Shown: positions 20,546-34,053 of the stretch, piece after piece
How the letters are laid out: the number at the start of each line of letters is the position of its first letter
How positions within the stretch are numbered: position 1 is the stretch's first letter
Program-made: the position numbers and the translations under genes
From: Hybos culiciformis
Lineage: Eukaryota > Arthropoda > Insecta > Diptera > Hybotidae
Reading direction: 5' to 3'
Length of the DNA stretch: 64,000 bases
NCBI GenBank assembly: GCA_964007475.1
Contig: OZ023275.1
Span: 35,893,381-35,957,380, forward strand
Notes under the pieces: model-generated
Databases searched by the model: none
Seen by the model: the letters and a program-made list of their open reading frames with translations, nothing else
Told to the model about the DNA's origin: nothing

Positions 20546-23500
20546 TTTTTGTGTATGCAATCTTTATGTTCGAAAATTTATTTTATTGTTATAATTCTTA
20601 ACTGAAATTTGTTTATAATTTTTTTTTGGCATGAATTTGACAAATTATTTCGACTATAAATTTGCCTTATTCTTTTTCATAACTTTGAATATAGTTTATT
20701 TAAAGCTAGGGACCCAGGGTATATCATCGGCTTATTTATAAATTATACTCTAAGTATTTTCTTAATATATCTTAGTTCATTGTTGGTTTTATTCAAAAAT
20801 CATAATTTACTAATTTCATATTTGTTTCTAAATTATATTACAATTTATTACATTACTTATATTTAGTTAGTTTAGTTATAGAATAAATCTATCGCAGAAT
20901 TACTTGGCTGGCTACATATACATTACATACTACCTATATTTATTTTCAAAATTTTCGTTCATTACAAATTAAATTAACTCTTTCCTTAAGGAGACTTTCA
21001 TTATGATGAATGAAAACATTTGAATCAAGTGCACAATCTTTAAAATGAATGTCAGCCATAATTGATTATAGTGCGCTAAAAAAAAAAGAAGAAAATAAAT
21101 ATTTACTTATATGGAACTTTTATTTAAAAATTTTTCTTTTCTTTTATTTACAAAATCACAGTGTTAAAAAATTTTTTTTTCTTCATATCAACAATATTTT
21201 TCACATCAAGTTGAAAAAAAAAAATAAAAATAAAAAATAAAATTCCAAATATATTATATGAGAAAAATTAAAAAAAAAATTTATACAAAATAAAAAAAAA
21301 ATTAAAACTTAAGTCAAGTGCATATTTCTGGTTTGATATGTTTGGTTTTTTTTTTTTTTATTTCGTTTATTTTCCGTGAGTTAAAATAAAAAAAAATCAT
21401 AATATTGGTATAAATTGGTTTTTCACATAAAGTGTGTAAAAGTAAAATATAAAAAAAAAATTTCATATATTAAAATATAATATATATATATATACAGATA
21501 TAAAGTATTATATTGTAATTAAATTAATATTAAAAAAAAAAATATATATTTTTATACCCAGATTTTATAGTGAAAATTTTATAATATTTTCCATTTAAAA
21601 AAAATAAATGTTAAAAAAAAAAAAAAATAATAATAAATAAATAAATAAAAAAATAAAAAAAGTAGGATAAAAATTTATTTTAAAAGAAAACCACGTATCT
21701 TCCTGTTAAACCAGATTTTAAAAATTTATTATTTTTTTTCTTTTAATTATATAAAATTAAATTGGCATAAAAAAAATTATATAAATTTTATATTTAAAAG
21801 GAGTTAAGAAACGAAATTAAATCTATATAGAATAACAACATATTTAAAAGGCGCACAAAAAATTTCTGCACCGTAAGTATACATAAAACTATATAGGTAT
21901 ATAATTTTCATAAAAGTATTATGTAGTAAGATTTATATATATATTTGTTTAAAAGTCATTATTTAAGTAGATCTTTAAAAATTTATGTATATATTATATT
22001 ATTGAATTTATTCCAATAACAATTTTGTAATTGATTTTTTGGAATTTTTTATAATCTTAGGTTTATAAAGAATTTTATGTTTTTTTTTTCGGGAAATCTG
22101 CATAAATTTCGTATGCATCGTTATCCGATATACCATTTTATTAATACCTAAAAACTTTATCAAAACTTTATTTTGAATTTTTTTCGATTTAAAATCATCA
22201 TAAGTAGCAGCAACAGGACTCCTTTTGTAAATTTTTCGATAAACATGATGTACATATATATGACAATACCAAGATATTAAATTTATAAGACGAAATTACT
22301 GGAGTCAGAATTGTGATATTAACATAACTATATGCGTACATAAATATATATATATAAAAGTACAAGATATTTATTTATTTTATATTTATTTTATATTTAT
22401 TGTATAGAGATTTTTCTTTAAAAACTAACTAGAGTGTAAATTATTATTGAATAAATTGCAATTTCAATGAAACTATTATTAAAATATACAACATGCATAC
22501 TTACTTTAAATAGTACGTAAATTTTCAATGCATATTTAAGAAAATTGTGTCAGGAAAGTATAACCTACATACACTATTTATACATTGTGATCTTTGATCA
22601 AATAGACTTAATTGGGGCAAATTGTTTGTCAACCTAAAATCGTTATAATTTGACGAAAGAACATTTTTATTTAAATCATAATTTTTTATTATTTTTTATT
22701 GACAAAAAAAAAGTTCAACAAAGGAAAGTGGTAAATATATAATTTATTTCGCCCAATTTCTTATTATTTCCAGCACTCACACAAACTAATTGTGTATGCG
22801 TGCTTTTCCGAGCCTTTCTACATTGATTTGCCTTGCAATTTATGTATATCTAAGAAAATCCCTTCTAGTTGTATTAAAAATCCCTTCTAGATATATTACC
22901 ATAAAAAAAGACAAAAAAAAATACATCGATTCAATGCTTTTTTTCAAAAATATAATATGTATTTTATAATCAAGTAAATAGTTTATTTTTCATTATTTAA
23001 AATTATATTAAAATAAAAATTCAATTTAAACTATATTATTATTATTTATTTATTTTTTTATATTAAATCGTGAATTATATTTATGTTAAATTTATTCTAC
23101 AAAAAAAAAACGACCCTAATTATTATATCTGAAAATTCCTTCAAAGACGTCTTAATGTCTGGATATTTTTTTTTTTCATTTTCCTGTTCTTATTCCCTAA
23201 ATACTTTAAATTTTATAATTTTCCAATTATGTACATTGAAAAAAAAAATGGAAAAAAAAAATTGAGAATAAATAATAATACAAAATTCTGAAAATTAGTT
23301 TAAAGAAAATTTTCTTTTTTATTTTGCAAATTTAAGTAAATTGCATACTATTAAATTGTCAGTTTTCAAATTACTTTATTGGATGGAAAATAAGAGAAGA
23401 AAAAAAGTAAGTTAAAAGTGTAAAAATATGTTTTTATTTTTTGAAGTGGAAAAATACAGAACAAACAAAAAATAGATATTATTTCGTTTTTTATTATACC

Positions 23501-25494
23501 TACATTATTTACTCAATTATTAAAAAAAAAAACACCATAAATAGGTTGTTTGGCACAATTTGTGGCAATTCAAACAAAGTAAGTTATATTTATATTAGTT
23601 GGTCTCCAGAAGACAAAGTTAAATTAATTCTTATATGAGATATAATTTTTAGAATCCTTTTTTGAAATTAAAAACAAAATATGAAACTTTCATGATTTTT
23701 ATAGATTTTCTTTTAATCATTTTGAGTCGTCTATAATTGCTTCAAGTTTTAAAGGTAATTATTTGAAAGTTTTTTCAAAATTCTTTGTAATTTTAAATAA
23801 TTATGAATAATTAAATATATAATTTAGTAGAAAGTTATTCGAAGAACACTTTTCATTCGGTTTTTGTCATCATGATAATGTTTCTTATTCTAAATTATTG
23901 GAATTCTGTTTGCATAACTATCTATCAGGTATTTTTTTTTGCATATTTACATTTAAGTACCTATGTATATCATGTCAATATTTCTGTTAAAAGGTTTATT
24001 TGTAATTCTCAGTCAATAACTGTTGTTATTCCCTAAATAAAAAAAAATAGTTTTTGTTTTTTCTCTAAAGGGAATCCAACTACTTATATATTTAACAATT
24101 TTATATCAAATAAAAAGTTGTAATAATTATTTATATATTTTGTGCTGTATTTTTACAATTGCAACATTTATATACCTTAGTAGTATAAATATTATTTTTA
24201 GTTTTTCAACATTTCACTAATTTTTGTTCATTGTTTTTTATTTTTTATTTTATTTTGGAAAAGTATTTAGTAATGAGGTAAAAATAACCCAAGGGTTTAA
24301 AGGTTTTTTTTTTTGCTAGTGAAATGGAGAATCGAAATTATATGTTAGGAACAATATCTGATGCAAAGAGATAAGAGAACACCTGCAAAACATACATAAC
24401 TTTTTCGAAGAAGGGTTAATATTTCGTACCATTATATGGATATAATAAGAGTTAAATGAAATGTTTCGACGAAGGCTGAAAAATTTTTTTTTTGCTACGA
24501 CCTTCATTATTTATGTTTTGTTGATACTTATACATCTGTTTTATTATTATTTTATCTCTATAAATTATTGTAATAATTAACAAACCCCCTGTAAACGTCA
24601 AGAAGAAAAAAAATTTTTTGATTGTAATCGAGCTTATAATGTTAATTTCTTATATAAAACTAGGTATACATTTATATATATATATATTTTTTTTTTTCTC
24701 AAACTAGTTTTAAATTGGCATTAAGTTAATTACATTTAGTGAAATTCAACTGGAAGTACAGTAAGTAAGTAAAATAGCGTATAGTATATTTAGAAGAGAG
24801 TTATAATAATGATCATTATAATAACATTTTACCTTTAAGCGTATATATAAATATGTATACATATATATTTTTTTTTTGTTAAGAAAATAAATTAATGCTT
24901 ATGATGGGGGGTTAAAATAATTAAGGTATATATAGATATACACAATATATGTATATGACCAGATTGATCCACTTGTAAATTTATAACTATTATGTTGAAT
25001 TACCGTTAAACAGGATTTTTTTTTTCAATGCTCAATGATTACTATTTTAAATTCATATGCCAATAGCAATAAATTACATCAAATAAAAATTAAATTATAC
25101 AAAACTAGAATTTATTCATTGGAAATATATTTTTTTTTTTTTTAGTTAATATACTTATCTTAAATAACTTGTTGGTAAACAAAGTATATATATATTTGTT
25201 TAAAAAAATGAACTCGAAAATAAAGAAGATAACTATTTAGATATTTTTTTATATTCCTACTATATGATTGATCATGAGATTTAAGCTCAAAATAAGTATT
25301 TATATACATATGTGTACAAATTGCTTCAACAGAGCTAAAATATTAGCTAAAATATTAGCAGTCTTAAAAATAATAATATGAACCCAGATTGTTAATATAA
25401 AACTTTAATAAAATATCATAAATAAGTATGTACAATCATACTCGTAGTATAATGTTACAAACATAATGTTTGTAAATATAATAATTGTATGTTA
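20546..25494. other. Gene-poor DNA with A-rich tracts
   Basis: No gene is firmly supported. The stretch 21050-21700 is dominated by A runs and AAT/AAAT arrays. A strong 5' splice donor motif (ACC|GTAAGTATA) is at 21873. An acceptor-like site (TTATTTCCAG) precedes an open 38-codon stretch at 22774-22890. Frames at 23083-23265, 23441-23638 and 24316-24507 look like chance. Confidence 0.55.
22774..22890 (+). CDS. Possible terminal exon, unrecognised
   Basis: Immediately after the acceptor-like TTCTTATTATTTCCAG the plus strand stays open for 38 codons, starting HSHKLIVYACFSEPFYIDL and ending with TAG at 22888. It holds four cysteines and has a less A/T-biased composition than its surroundings. 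The donor at 21873 would give an intron of about 900 bases with a matching frame, but no start codon is visible upstream. It may equally be a random patch. Confidence 0.15.
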   Translation, partial: HSHKLIVYACFSEPFYIDLPCNLCISKKIPSSCIKNPF

Positions 25495-25496
25495 TA

Positions 25497-25909
25497 CCTT
25501 GTTCGCATTATAATTTGAATTCCACTTATATTCCGGAAAACAAATTGCCGTTCGCATTACAAAATTTGATGAGAACTGGAATTTGATGGTGTGAAAAAAA
25601 AAATTGAGAAAGAGAAAAAGTTTTTGTTGTTGAAAATTTTGACTTTTTATCTCGCTTGTTATCAATTTTATTTTGTTTTTTTTTCATTTTGACTCGAATT
25701 TGACAAAAAAATTGTTGCCAACTATAACAAAATTTCAAAAAATGAGTGAAAATAACTAGAAATGTAGAATTCTAACCCTGACAAACTAGAATATGAAAGT
25801 GGAATATACATATTCCGGAATATTTTTTTATATGAAAAATCCAGTTCATATTCCTGAAATATTCCGGATAACAGCATATTCCACTAATATTCTCCTAATG
25901 CGAACACCA
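25497..25909. mobile_element. TA-flanked MITE (Tc1/mariner-like), 413 bp
   Basis: TGTTCGCATTA occurs inverted at both ends, the left end starting CCTTGTTCGC and the inverted right end TGGTGTTCGC, with TA just outside each (25495-25496 and 25910-25911). Subterminal TATTCCGGAATAT-like words occur on both sides. Two open frames (25526-25738 and 25793-26026) lie in or across it and are not genes. Confidence 0.6.
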
Positions 25910-25911
25910 TA

Positions 25912-27746
25912 TTATGTTATGTGTGCAGTAAAACAAAATGTAACTTCTGGAACAACTTCAAAGTTCTATTTTATGTATTTAAGAAATTTCTTTACATATA
26001 AATTAAATAAACTGATTATATTTTAATTGGATTGAATGCATACATCCTGAAATAATTTGCAATTATTTTTACAAGATATTTGAAAATCTTAATTAAAAAT
26101 ATGTAATTTTTGTTCATTACATTAGATATAACAACAGTAACTACATATAAGTACATGAAGTAGTTGTATATTGTACGCATTATTACGATTGTAGGAAATA
26201 TTTTTTAAATGTTTTACTCACATGTTATAATGGTAAATAAGTTAAGTGTATGATATATGTATATGATATATGAACTTAAATTTATAAATCCTAGGAACTT
26301 AAGTAAATGAAATTTAGATTTTTCTAAAAAATTTATATAGACATACTAACGATTAAATAATTTAAACATTTAAAACGTAAATGCAATATTTTGAAATTTT
26401 TTTTTTTATTGAGTGCTTATTTTATGGAGATTTTATAGAAATTTAATGTGATGTTCTATTATATGGGATCTTTTCGAAGCAATATTAGATCTAATATAAG
26501 TCTGCTTAGATGTGAACTGAAAATTGAAAATAATTTCTTACAAATATTTAGTATTAAATTATGTGTAAATAAAAAGAGAATATTAACCTTTTGATAAATA
26601 TTATAAGTAAATTAATTTTATTAATTAATTTTTTTTTGTTTATATAATGAATCTCGCTTATGAATATTTTTAAAACCGGATTACTAAATAACTAAAAAAA
26701 AAAAACTTAAATTTATTTTATGCTTTTGAAAATATCAATTTTTTTTATTTATTACTATTTATGTTTTATGTCATTCTAAATATAGATTTTATTTTATACT
26801 AAAAATAGGAAACGTATAATATTACAACTTCATGTTTCCATAAAAAGGTTTTAAAACATATAGATAGATACGTACTTATGTAAAACAAGTTTTTTCTAGG
26901 CTTTAAAATATTGAGTTTCGCGCAGTATAATGATAGAAAACTATTCTCAAAATAGCATATTATGATTATTTTCTGGTCCTACAATATAATGATAATCCCA
27001 CTTTACACTCTGATCGAACCCAACATAATTTCGTAAATTTTAAACATTTCTTTTTCTCCATAATATTAATACTTTCAGATTTTAAGGCTACCTTAGTTAT
27101 AATGTTATACCTAATTATATAAACAAAAAACCAATATATTTTTAATGTTGATTCCATATTTAATGTTTACAAATCTTTGAATCTGGTTATGTTTGTAAAA
27201 AAAAATTATTTTATTTAAATTTTTTTAAATGTTTTTTATATATACCAGCTCAACGGAAGTGAAAGGAGTTATTCCGGTGAATTAATTTTGATAAAAATCA
27301 GAATTCGTATTGATTGGAAGTTGGAAATATTGTAACGATTTTCATTTATTAACAATGTTTTCATTTACTGCAATAAAAATCAATACAAAATTATATAGGT
27401 AGTATTGCAAGTATATAGTTAACATTATTTTGAATATTTTAATTGGAAATATTTATAATAATATTTTGTTTTAGTGTAATTTGAAGTTATAATCATTTTC
27501 AGTTTACATTTATCATTAATAAGAAAATTCTGCAAAAGTAAATTAATCTTAATCTGATGTTTATAATTATTTCTAATAACATGCTATATTGTCCGAAATA
27601 TAGGCCAAGATGAAAACTTGTATAGATTATAGTTGTAATATTGGCCCAGTACAATATTTACGTATCATGAAATTTACTTAAATTTAATAATAACAATTCT
27701 TTAGATTAGACAAAAATAAATATTTTGACTGTAAAAATTTTTGGTT
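25912..27746. other. Gene-poor A/T-rich DNA
   Basis: Nothing beyond chance open frames is seen, for example 26966-27157 on the minus strand. Confidence 0.65.
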
Positions 27747-27754
27747 CTATAGAC

Positions 27755-28321
27755 CAGTCGTTCCCAAACTATTTTGGTCGTGGAACCCCTAAATTGGTTG
27801 CCAAAGATCGCGGAACCCTGAATATTTTTAAACAAGAACTTTTCAAAATTTAATGAGATATTTTAAATGAAACAAGTATTTCAAATTTATTGAATTAAAC
27901 AAAACTTTAAAAAAAAAATAATTCATCATAAAAATAATTAATAAAAACATACTTAAACTATAATAAATGAAAAACTTTGATGTGAAAAATGCATCTGATT
28001 CTTTGATTCTATGATTTTCTTAAAATTAGGCGTTATATGTTTGATAACTGAACTCTTCATAATGCAAGGTCACAATAGCTTTAATAATAACAATAAATTT
28101 TGGTTCATAAATTCGAACCGCCACCGATGCTTGTGTTTTCAGCTGCTTTATTTAAAAATTATAAATTAAATCTGGTGATTGATTGTATACTTTCCGAGGA
28201 AAATGTGAATATGTTAAATAACATGTTTATTTTTTTTAATGAAATAAAATTTGTCACGCGGAACACCTAAATCTTTTCGTGGAACCCCAGGGTTCCACGG
28301 AACACACTTTGGGAACCAATG
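27755..28321. mobile_element. hAT-type non-autonomous element, 567 bp
   Basis: The left end CAGTCGTTCCCAAACT and the inverted right end CATTGGTTCCCAAAGT form an imperfect terminal inverted repeat of the common hAT type. A perfect 8-base duplication CTATAGAC flanks it (27747-27754 and 28322-28329). Subterminal GTGGAACCCC/GGGGTTCCAC words recur near both ends, including a local palindrome at about 28280-28302. No transposase frame remains. Confidence 0.88.
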
Positions 28322-28329
28322 CTATAGAC

Positions 28330-29684
28330 CTACACGATGTCAGTAGGTATTATCATTTTAACAATAAAACTTTTTGTATATTTTATCAAGATTTAATTAA
28401 AAATAAATTTAAAAAAAATATTTTTAATTAACTATTTTATTAGAATTATCTCTTATTTAGGGTTTATTTTTTTGTTATTTTGCGTTTTATTTTTGTCTAA
28501 TCTATATAATATGAAAAATATCAACATTTCCTGAAGTATTTTATCAATCAAGGTTAACAATGTTAACGTCTTAAGGTGTTAATAAAAATATTTTATATAT
28601 TTTTGTAATAAAATGATATTGAAGATAGTAATATTGTAGTATTTCAATGTTTGTTTTGTTAATTTAAAAAAAAGCTATTTTATATAAAGAATTACATCAA
28701 TTTGAAAACATTATACATATTATTTATATAATAAAACCAGTCTTTTATTATAAATTGTAAAATCATAGTAAAGTGAGGAAGTGAGTGAGAAAGGCTTTAA
28801 CATTTAACTTTAACATGAATTTGCGTTATTATCGATACTTCTAAAGTTTGACTTATCATCGGTGCGCCAGTTCTCGGTCAGTGGAAATTTGTTTCAAGAA
28901 GTTATATATGTAGAACCTAATGAGTCGATTTGTTAATATTGAGAATAAAAATAACTTTTAAGCTGACGTATAATTTTTAATACTTTTTTTTTATATTATG
29001 TATTATAATTTTAATTGGGAAGACTTCATTATAAAATCTATATATAAGTTTCTTTTATTTCTTTCTATTTAACATTATATTGTTTAAATATATATCATCA
29101 GATATTTATAAATTAGGTGCGCATAATATATACGTGCATTGTTTAAAGTTTTTAAATTATGACATGAAATGTTTATAGATTTCTGTTTCATCCTACGCAA
29201 TTTGACACTTTTTCGATAAATTGTAGAAGAAAAATGCGTGTCCCATTAGGTTAAAAAAAAAAAAAAAATTAATTTAAATGCGCTTTATAAATATTTTAAA
29301 TGTTTATTTTTTTTTAATAACAATTTTATTTTGTTTTTTGGTATTTTGGTTAAGGACTTTTATGAGACAAATGCCTGTCGGCAACTGAAACCCTGATTTA
29401 TGTGAAATGATTTTTTTTTCTAAACCGTACTAATTCCGAGACAAATGCTTAGTTTAAGTCGAAGTAACTCGACATTATCTTTGCATTATTTCAGTAGTTT
29501 ATGTCAAGTATAAATTTGCAAAAATTGTAATAAAATTGTGATTTTAGAAACAAAAAAGATACAATTTTTCTTATATTAAAAAATCTTAAAGATCTTGCTT
29601 GCTTTCAATATGAATTCAGTTGAAAATTGTAATTATTTTTTAAATAATAGAATATTTATCGCAGACTTAATCATAAATCACGAA

Positions 29685-29721
<37 letters not shown>

Positions 29722-31545
29722 TTATAATAATAATATATTAAGATTGAATTTTAATCTTTTATTTATAAATATCGTTTCATTGCGAGAATATTTTATTTTG
29801 TGTTGGAGTTATATATGCTCTGGATTTAAAATTTAACATAAATATAGGTCTTACATTGTATAAGTATAAATGATTAATATATGAATTTTTTAAAATAAAT
29901 TTATAAAGGGTTTGGATAATATTGTTACGTGCCAAACAGGTTAGTGTCTAATTTTTCTTTGATTGGTGTTTCCTGAAATTAATATTCTCGTTATAGTTAT
30001 AGTTCAAAAATAGAGAGAGACTTGATATTTAAATTAAGTATAATATTTGAGATAAATTGATAATTCAGCATAATTTACGTTAAATTACGTTTTAGGCCTA
30101 ATATTTTTGACTCAGATATCTTTGCGTCCTCAGTTGAACGGATGTAAATGTTTTCTAATTAAACTCTTATGTTTTATTTGGAATTTTGATATAAGTTATT
30201 TTTAAAATTTGAATTTCGTTGCACTAATTTTTTTGTTCGTGACTGTTTGTAAACAAGCGTAGGGGTATAATAAGTTACTTTTTTTTTAATATGTTGAGAT
30301 AAATATTTATTTTGAAAAATTAATAATATTTGGAAACCTACCAGGTTTTAGTATTATTCAATAAAAAATGATTTAGTAATTTCATAGTTTCGGTACTTAT
30401 TGTATTAAGAAAAAGAAAATCATACAAAAATGAAAAATAAATTGCCAGAAATGAGAAAAATATGACAACAAATCAAAAAATTTAGAAGACCAGAGAAATT
30501 TGTCGGATTAATGTAATAAGTATGAGTTTCAAAATGTTCAGAAAATTTTCTTAAAATTTTCTTAAACTCATTTAAATTAACACATGATCCAACAATAATT
30601 TTTTAAAAGCACATACATATTTTATTTGTATTTAAATTTATTTAAAGATAAGAATTTCTGTAGAAGTAGGTTAATTATAATTTAACTAGTGAGTACGTAT
30701 AATTTTACATTAAAGCGGTTAACTTGATAGTAAAGCTAATTAAAAAAAACTGCTGTTGGTGAAGTTATAGGATTTATTTCACAGAACTCTAGTTATTGAG
30801 TTTAAGACCGAATAAATAAATAATTGAATCAAGCTTACCGTATAAGTGTATAAAAAGTATTGAGTTATAAGTATTTGTGATACAGATAGCACAATTCAGC
30901 TTGTTTATGCCTGGTTCGTATATATATTTTAACTTGGGTTCTAAATTAACAAGCATCTAATATTTAAAAATTCATTAAATTTTCTTTGATATTATCATAA
31001 ATTTACAAAAATTATTGCATCGACTTTTAATTAAATATACGGTGACAATACTATGTACGAGATATTCCGTTAAAATTTAAATATTAAAGTGGTGCATTTA
31101 TTAGATTAACTTATTTTATCTCTATATATATATAAGTATAATAATGCCAGAAAAGAAAGAATTTTTTGGGAGTGTTTTCTAAATCAATTCAAGTTTAACT
31201 TAATTATAAGCAATTTTCAAGTCAATTTGCATAAAATCAAAACATAAATAAAAAAATAAAAAACCTATTTTTCAATTCGGGTGATTCATATCAGTAGATA
31301 TATGTATTTATGATTTCCACATAAATAAATATGCCTATTTTATGAATTAACGGTATTATTTTTTTTTTTTTACGTTTCCTTTTTGATTTATGAGTATTTA
31401 ATTTGCTTTTTAAAAATCGTTGTTTTATATAATTTTAATTTTTATTTGAAACCAAAAAATTAAACGATTCAATAATAAAATTGAATCATTCTTTGAATAC
31501 AGATAATATGTATATAACATAGAGCTTATGAATTTTAGTTCCTAA
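28330..31545. other. Gene-poor A/T-rich DNA
   Basis: No gene is seen. A (AAT)n microsatellite of nine units is at 29685-29711. A patch of lower A+T content at about 28855-28935 has no recognisable content. Confidence 0.6.
29685..29711. repeat. (AAT)n microsatellite
   Basis: Nine AAT units, followed by an A run. Confidence 0.9.
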
Positions 31546-31548
31546 AGA

Positions 31549-31632
31549 AGCTTGAAAGTCACCATGAAAAGTCACAAAAAAAATCACTGAAAAAGTCCCT
31601 CGAAAAGTCCCTAAAAAGTCTTCAAAAGTCGT
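31549..31632. repeat. Degenerate AAAGTC array
   Basis: Six or seven AAAGTC words are spaced 10-13 bases apart, several followed by CC or CCT. It is a short minisatellite-like stretch. Confidence 0.65.
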
Positions 31633-31844
31633 AAATGAAGTATGGGCCCTTTTTTCAACCTTTCGATTAAGATACTTTAATTTTAAGATACCTTGGTCAC
31701 AACCAGGAGCTAAACGTAATTTTTTTAGAGTTTTTATAGAAATTTTAAATCGAAATAAAGACCCCAGTTCAAATCCTTGGAAGTAATCGGGATAATAGGT
31801 ATCTGGCTAAGATGGCTATGAGGTGTTACACGAATCGCCGAAAG

Positions 31845-32060
31845 ATATTTCATAAAAAGACATTTTGCATAATTCCATTTGGCAAAAAAGACACTTCGCA
31901 AAAGAACCATTTCGCAAAACGGATAGTAAACAAAAGTCCGCTTTGGCTTAATGAGACAGTTAGCAACTTTGCAGTTAGCATAAGGACATTTCGCAACTAC
32001 TACTTTTGGCAAAATATACATTTCGCATCTACCCTTTTTGGCGTAATTCACATTTCGAGC
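31845..32060. repeat. Degenerate minisatellite with CATTTCGCA core
   Basis: The core CATTTCGCA, or variants such as CATTTTGCA, CATTTGGCA and CACTTCGCA, recurs about ten times at roughly 17-20 base spacing, alternating with A runs. Long open frames on both strands here (31734-32051 minus, 31812-32081 plus) are products of the repeat, visible as recurring peptide words such as YAKC, and are not called as genes. Confidence 0.75.
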
Positions 32061-32785
32061 ACGCGGAATTCTAAAAATTGATTTTGCTTTTTTTTAGAAA
32101 TGTCCTTACTCTACGAATTGTCTTCCATAATTTTATTTCAAAAATTAATTTCAGATGATAAGTGATAAATCGTTATACAAAACTGTTGCAGTAATTAGCT
32201 TTCCAATTAATTGGTTATACCGTACATATTAAAGGTATAAAATACATTGTGTATAATATATCAAAAATGTTGTATATACATTTAATGTTTGTCGTTTTAT
32301 TAATTTAATCCAGTGAAACTAAATTCTTGTTCTTGAAAGATCATAATATTATTATAATTTTTTTTTTATTTTATTTTTGTCCAAGTTATGAGAAAGAATT
32401 ATTATTATTATTATTATTATTATTAATAAGGTTTTTTTTTTCATTTTTATTTTTTTAAATTAATAATTTCTTGAAGCGTTTTATAAGTAATTTAAATTGA
32501 GATAAAAATAATAAATTTTTTTCAAGTTATTTGATATTTTCAATGTATGTATATATTTATATAAATTTTCCGGAAGCATTTCATATACGTATAAGTATAT
32601 TAAATATTAATGCGGCATAATAATGAAATGTGATATTAAATAATGTTCCGCCACCCTGTTGTACAAGCTTAAGCCTATGATTGAAAAAAAAAATCTAGCG
32701 TGAAAAATATTTCACAGCTGCATTATGTATATATACATAAATTCTAAATCATATCGGTAAAAATGGCGCAGCTATAATTTCATAA
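32061..32785. other. A/T-rich DNA with an (ATT)n microsatellite
   Basis: An (ATT)n run of about nine units lies at 32398-32424. No gene is seen. Confidence 0.7.
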
Positions 32786-32900
32786 GAACTCTCACTGAGA
32801 AAATTGCTCTTGCTCTGATTGTAGGGTTGATATAATGTCGAATGAAGTGATTTTTTGATATGTTAGAGAACATAGATCTGGCTGCTCCACGGTGAGTGAG
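32786..32900. mobile_element. Internally deleted relative of the nested MITE at 61575-62001
   Basis: GATTGTAGGGTT followed by GAAGTGATTTTTTGATATGT matches the reverse complement of about 61893-61962. The ends GAACTCTCACTGAGAAAATTG and CCACGGTGAGTGAGC correspond to the ends of that element. The copy is about 115 bases, against 427 for the other, so the middle is deleted. No clear TTAA remains at its borders. Confidence 0.5.
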
Positions 32901-33672
32901 CATATTTGCTGAGATTGTGAAGTAGAGTAAACAGATAATAAAAAAAACTTAAAAACACAAATAAAGATAAAATACCACTCTGACATAATTATTTCCAGAA
33001 AATGGAGCAGTTTTAGTGAATCTTTTTTCTATTTTCAACAGATCAATTTACATTCAGTTTTTTTTTCCAGTGTATGTAAAGATTTATTACACATTGATAT
33101 TAGTTAATGCAAACATACGTTATACTAATATTTGCCTTTTCGCAAACCTCTAATTAAATCTACAATTCCTAAACAATTTCACTATGTGACCAATATTTTA
33201 TTTACTTTAAGAAATATTCTATTTAGATTTTTCATCCAAAAAATCTTAAGAAATCTACTATGTTCAAGAAATTTTAACGTTGTTAAAATAAAAAATAAAA
33301 AAAAATTTTTTTTTGAAGACATGATAAATGAGCTTAAAACATCTTTTGAGAAATTTTTTTATTTTTATTTTATTTTCTGGAATTTAATATTTACTATACT
33401 ACTTTGTATTTATATAAAAATTGAATAATCCGATTTAGGAAGCAAAAAAAAAAATAAAATTAAAATAAAATTCATTAAGTTTCTTGATTTTGCAAAAAAA
33501 AAAAATTCTTTCTCGGCTTTTTATTGAAAAGTATTATTATTAAAAAGAAGCGCGAAATTTTACTTTATATTATTATTTTTTGTCATTTAAATACGTGATT
33601 TAATATTAAAAAAAAAAAAATTCTTATTATTCTTATTAAAGCTGCCATGTAATAAAACATACTTTTTGAATT
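32901..33672. other. A/T-rich DNA, nothing recognised
   Basis: There is an open frame at 33132-33428 (98 codons), but its composition (Phe, Ile, Lys, Asn) is what A/T-rich DNA gives by chance, and it matches nothing I know. Confidence 0.6.
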
Positions 33673-34041
33673 ACACACTGAAAAAAAACTCGTTGACGAA
33701 TTAGCTATAAGGACCAGTTATAAAGTTATAACTGAAACTGCAATATTTTCTGACAGTATGTGCTTCAAAATCTTGCATTTATTATTAAATACATAATAAC
33801 TAGTCCAAAACAATACACCAAATGAATTATAACAAAATTTGCTACTCGAAAATTATAATTTTTACTATTTTTTCTAGCAATATGAGTTTCTGAAATTTTT
33901 ATGAAAAATTTTGCTATAATCAAATGAACAAATGTAAAAACCATGACAAATAGCAAATTTTGCTAACGTCATTCACTATAGTTCAATTTGAACTATATAT
34001 AAACCAAAAAATAAATCGGTGCGAACTGTTTTTTCTGTGTA
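33673..34041. mobile_element. Candidate small inverted-repeat element
   Basis: ACACTGAAAAAAAACTCG at the left and, inverted, ACACAGAAAAAACAGTTCG at the right form imperfect ends. An internal block (ATGACAAATAGC, then TTGCTAA) is found again, inverted, near 49164-49190. Exact borders and target duplication are unclear. Confidence 0.4.
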
Positions 34042-34053
34042 CACTGTACATTA

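Noticed and set aside
31734..32081. 105- and 89-codon open frames on opposite strands
   Set aside because: Both are generated by the degenerate CATTTCGCA minisatellite.
33132..33428. 98-codon plus-strand frame
   Set aside because: Composition is dominated by Phe, Ile, Leu, Lys and Asn as expected from A/T-rich DNA, with no motif.
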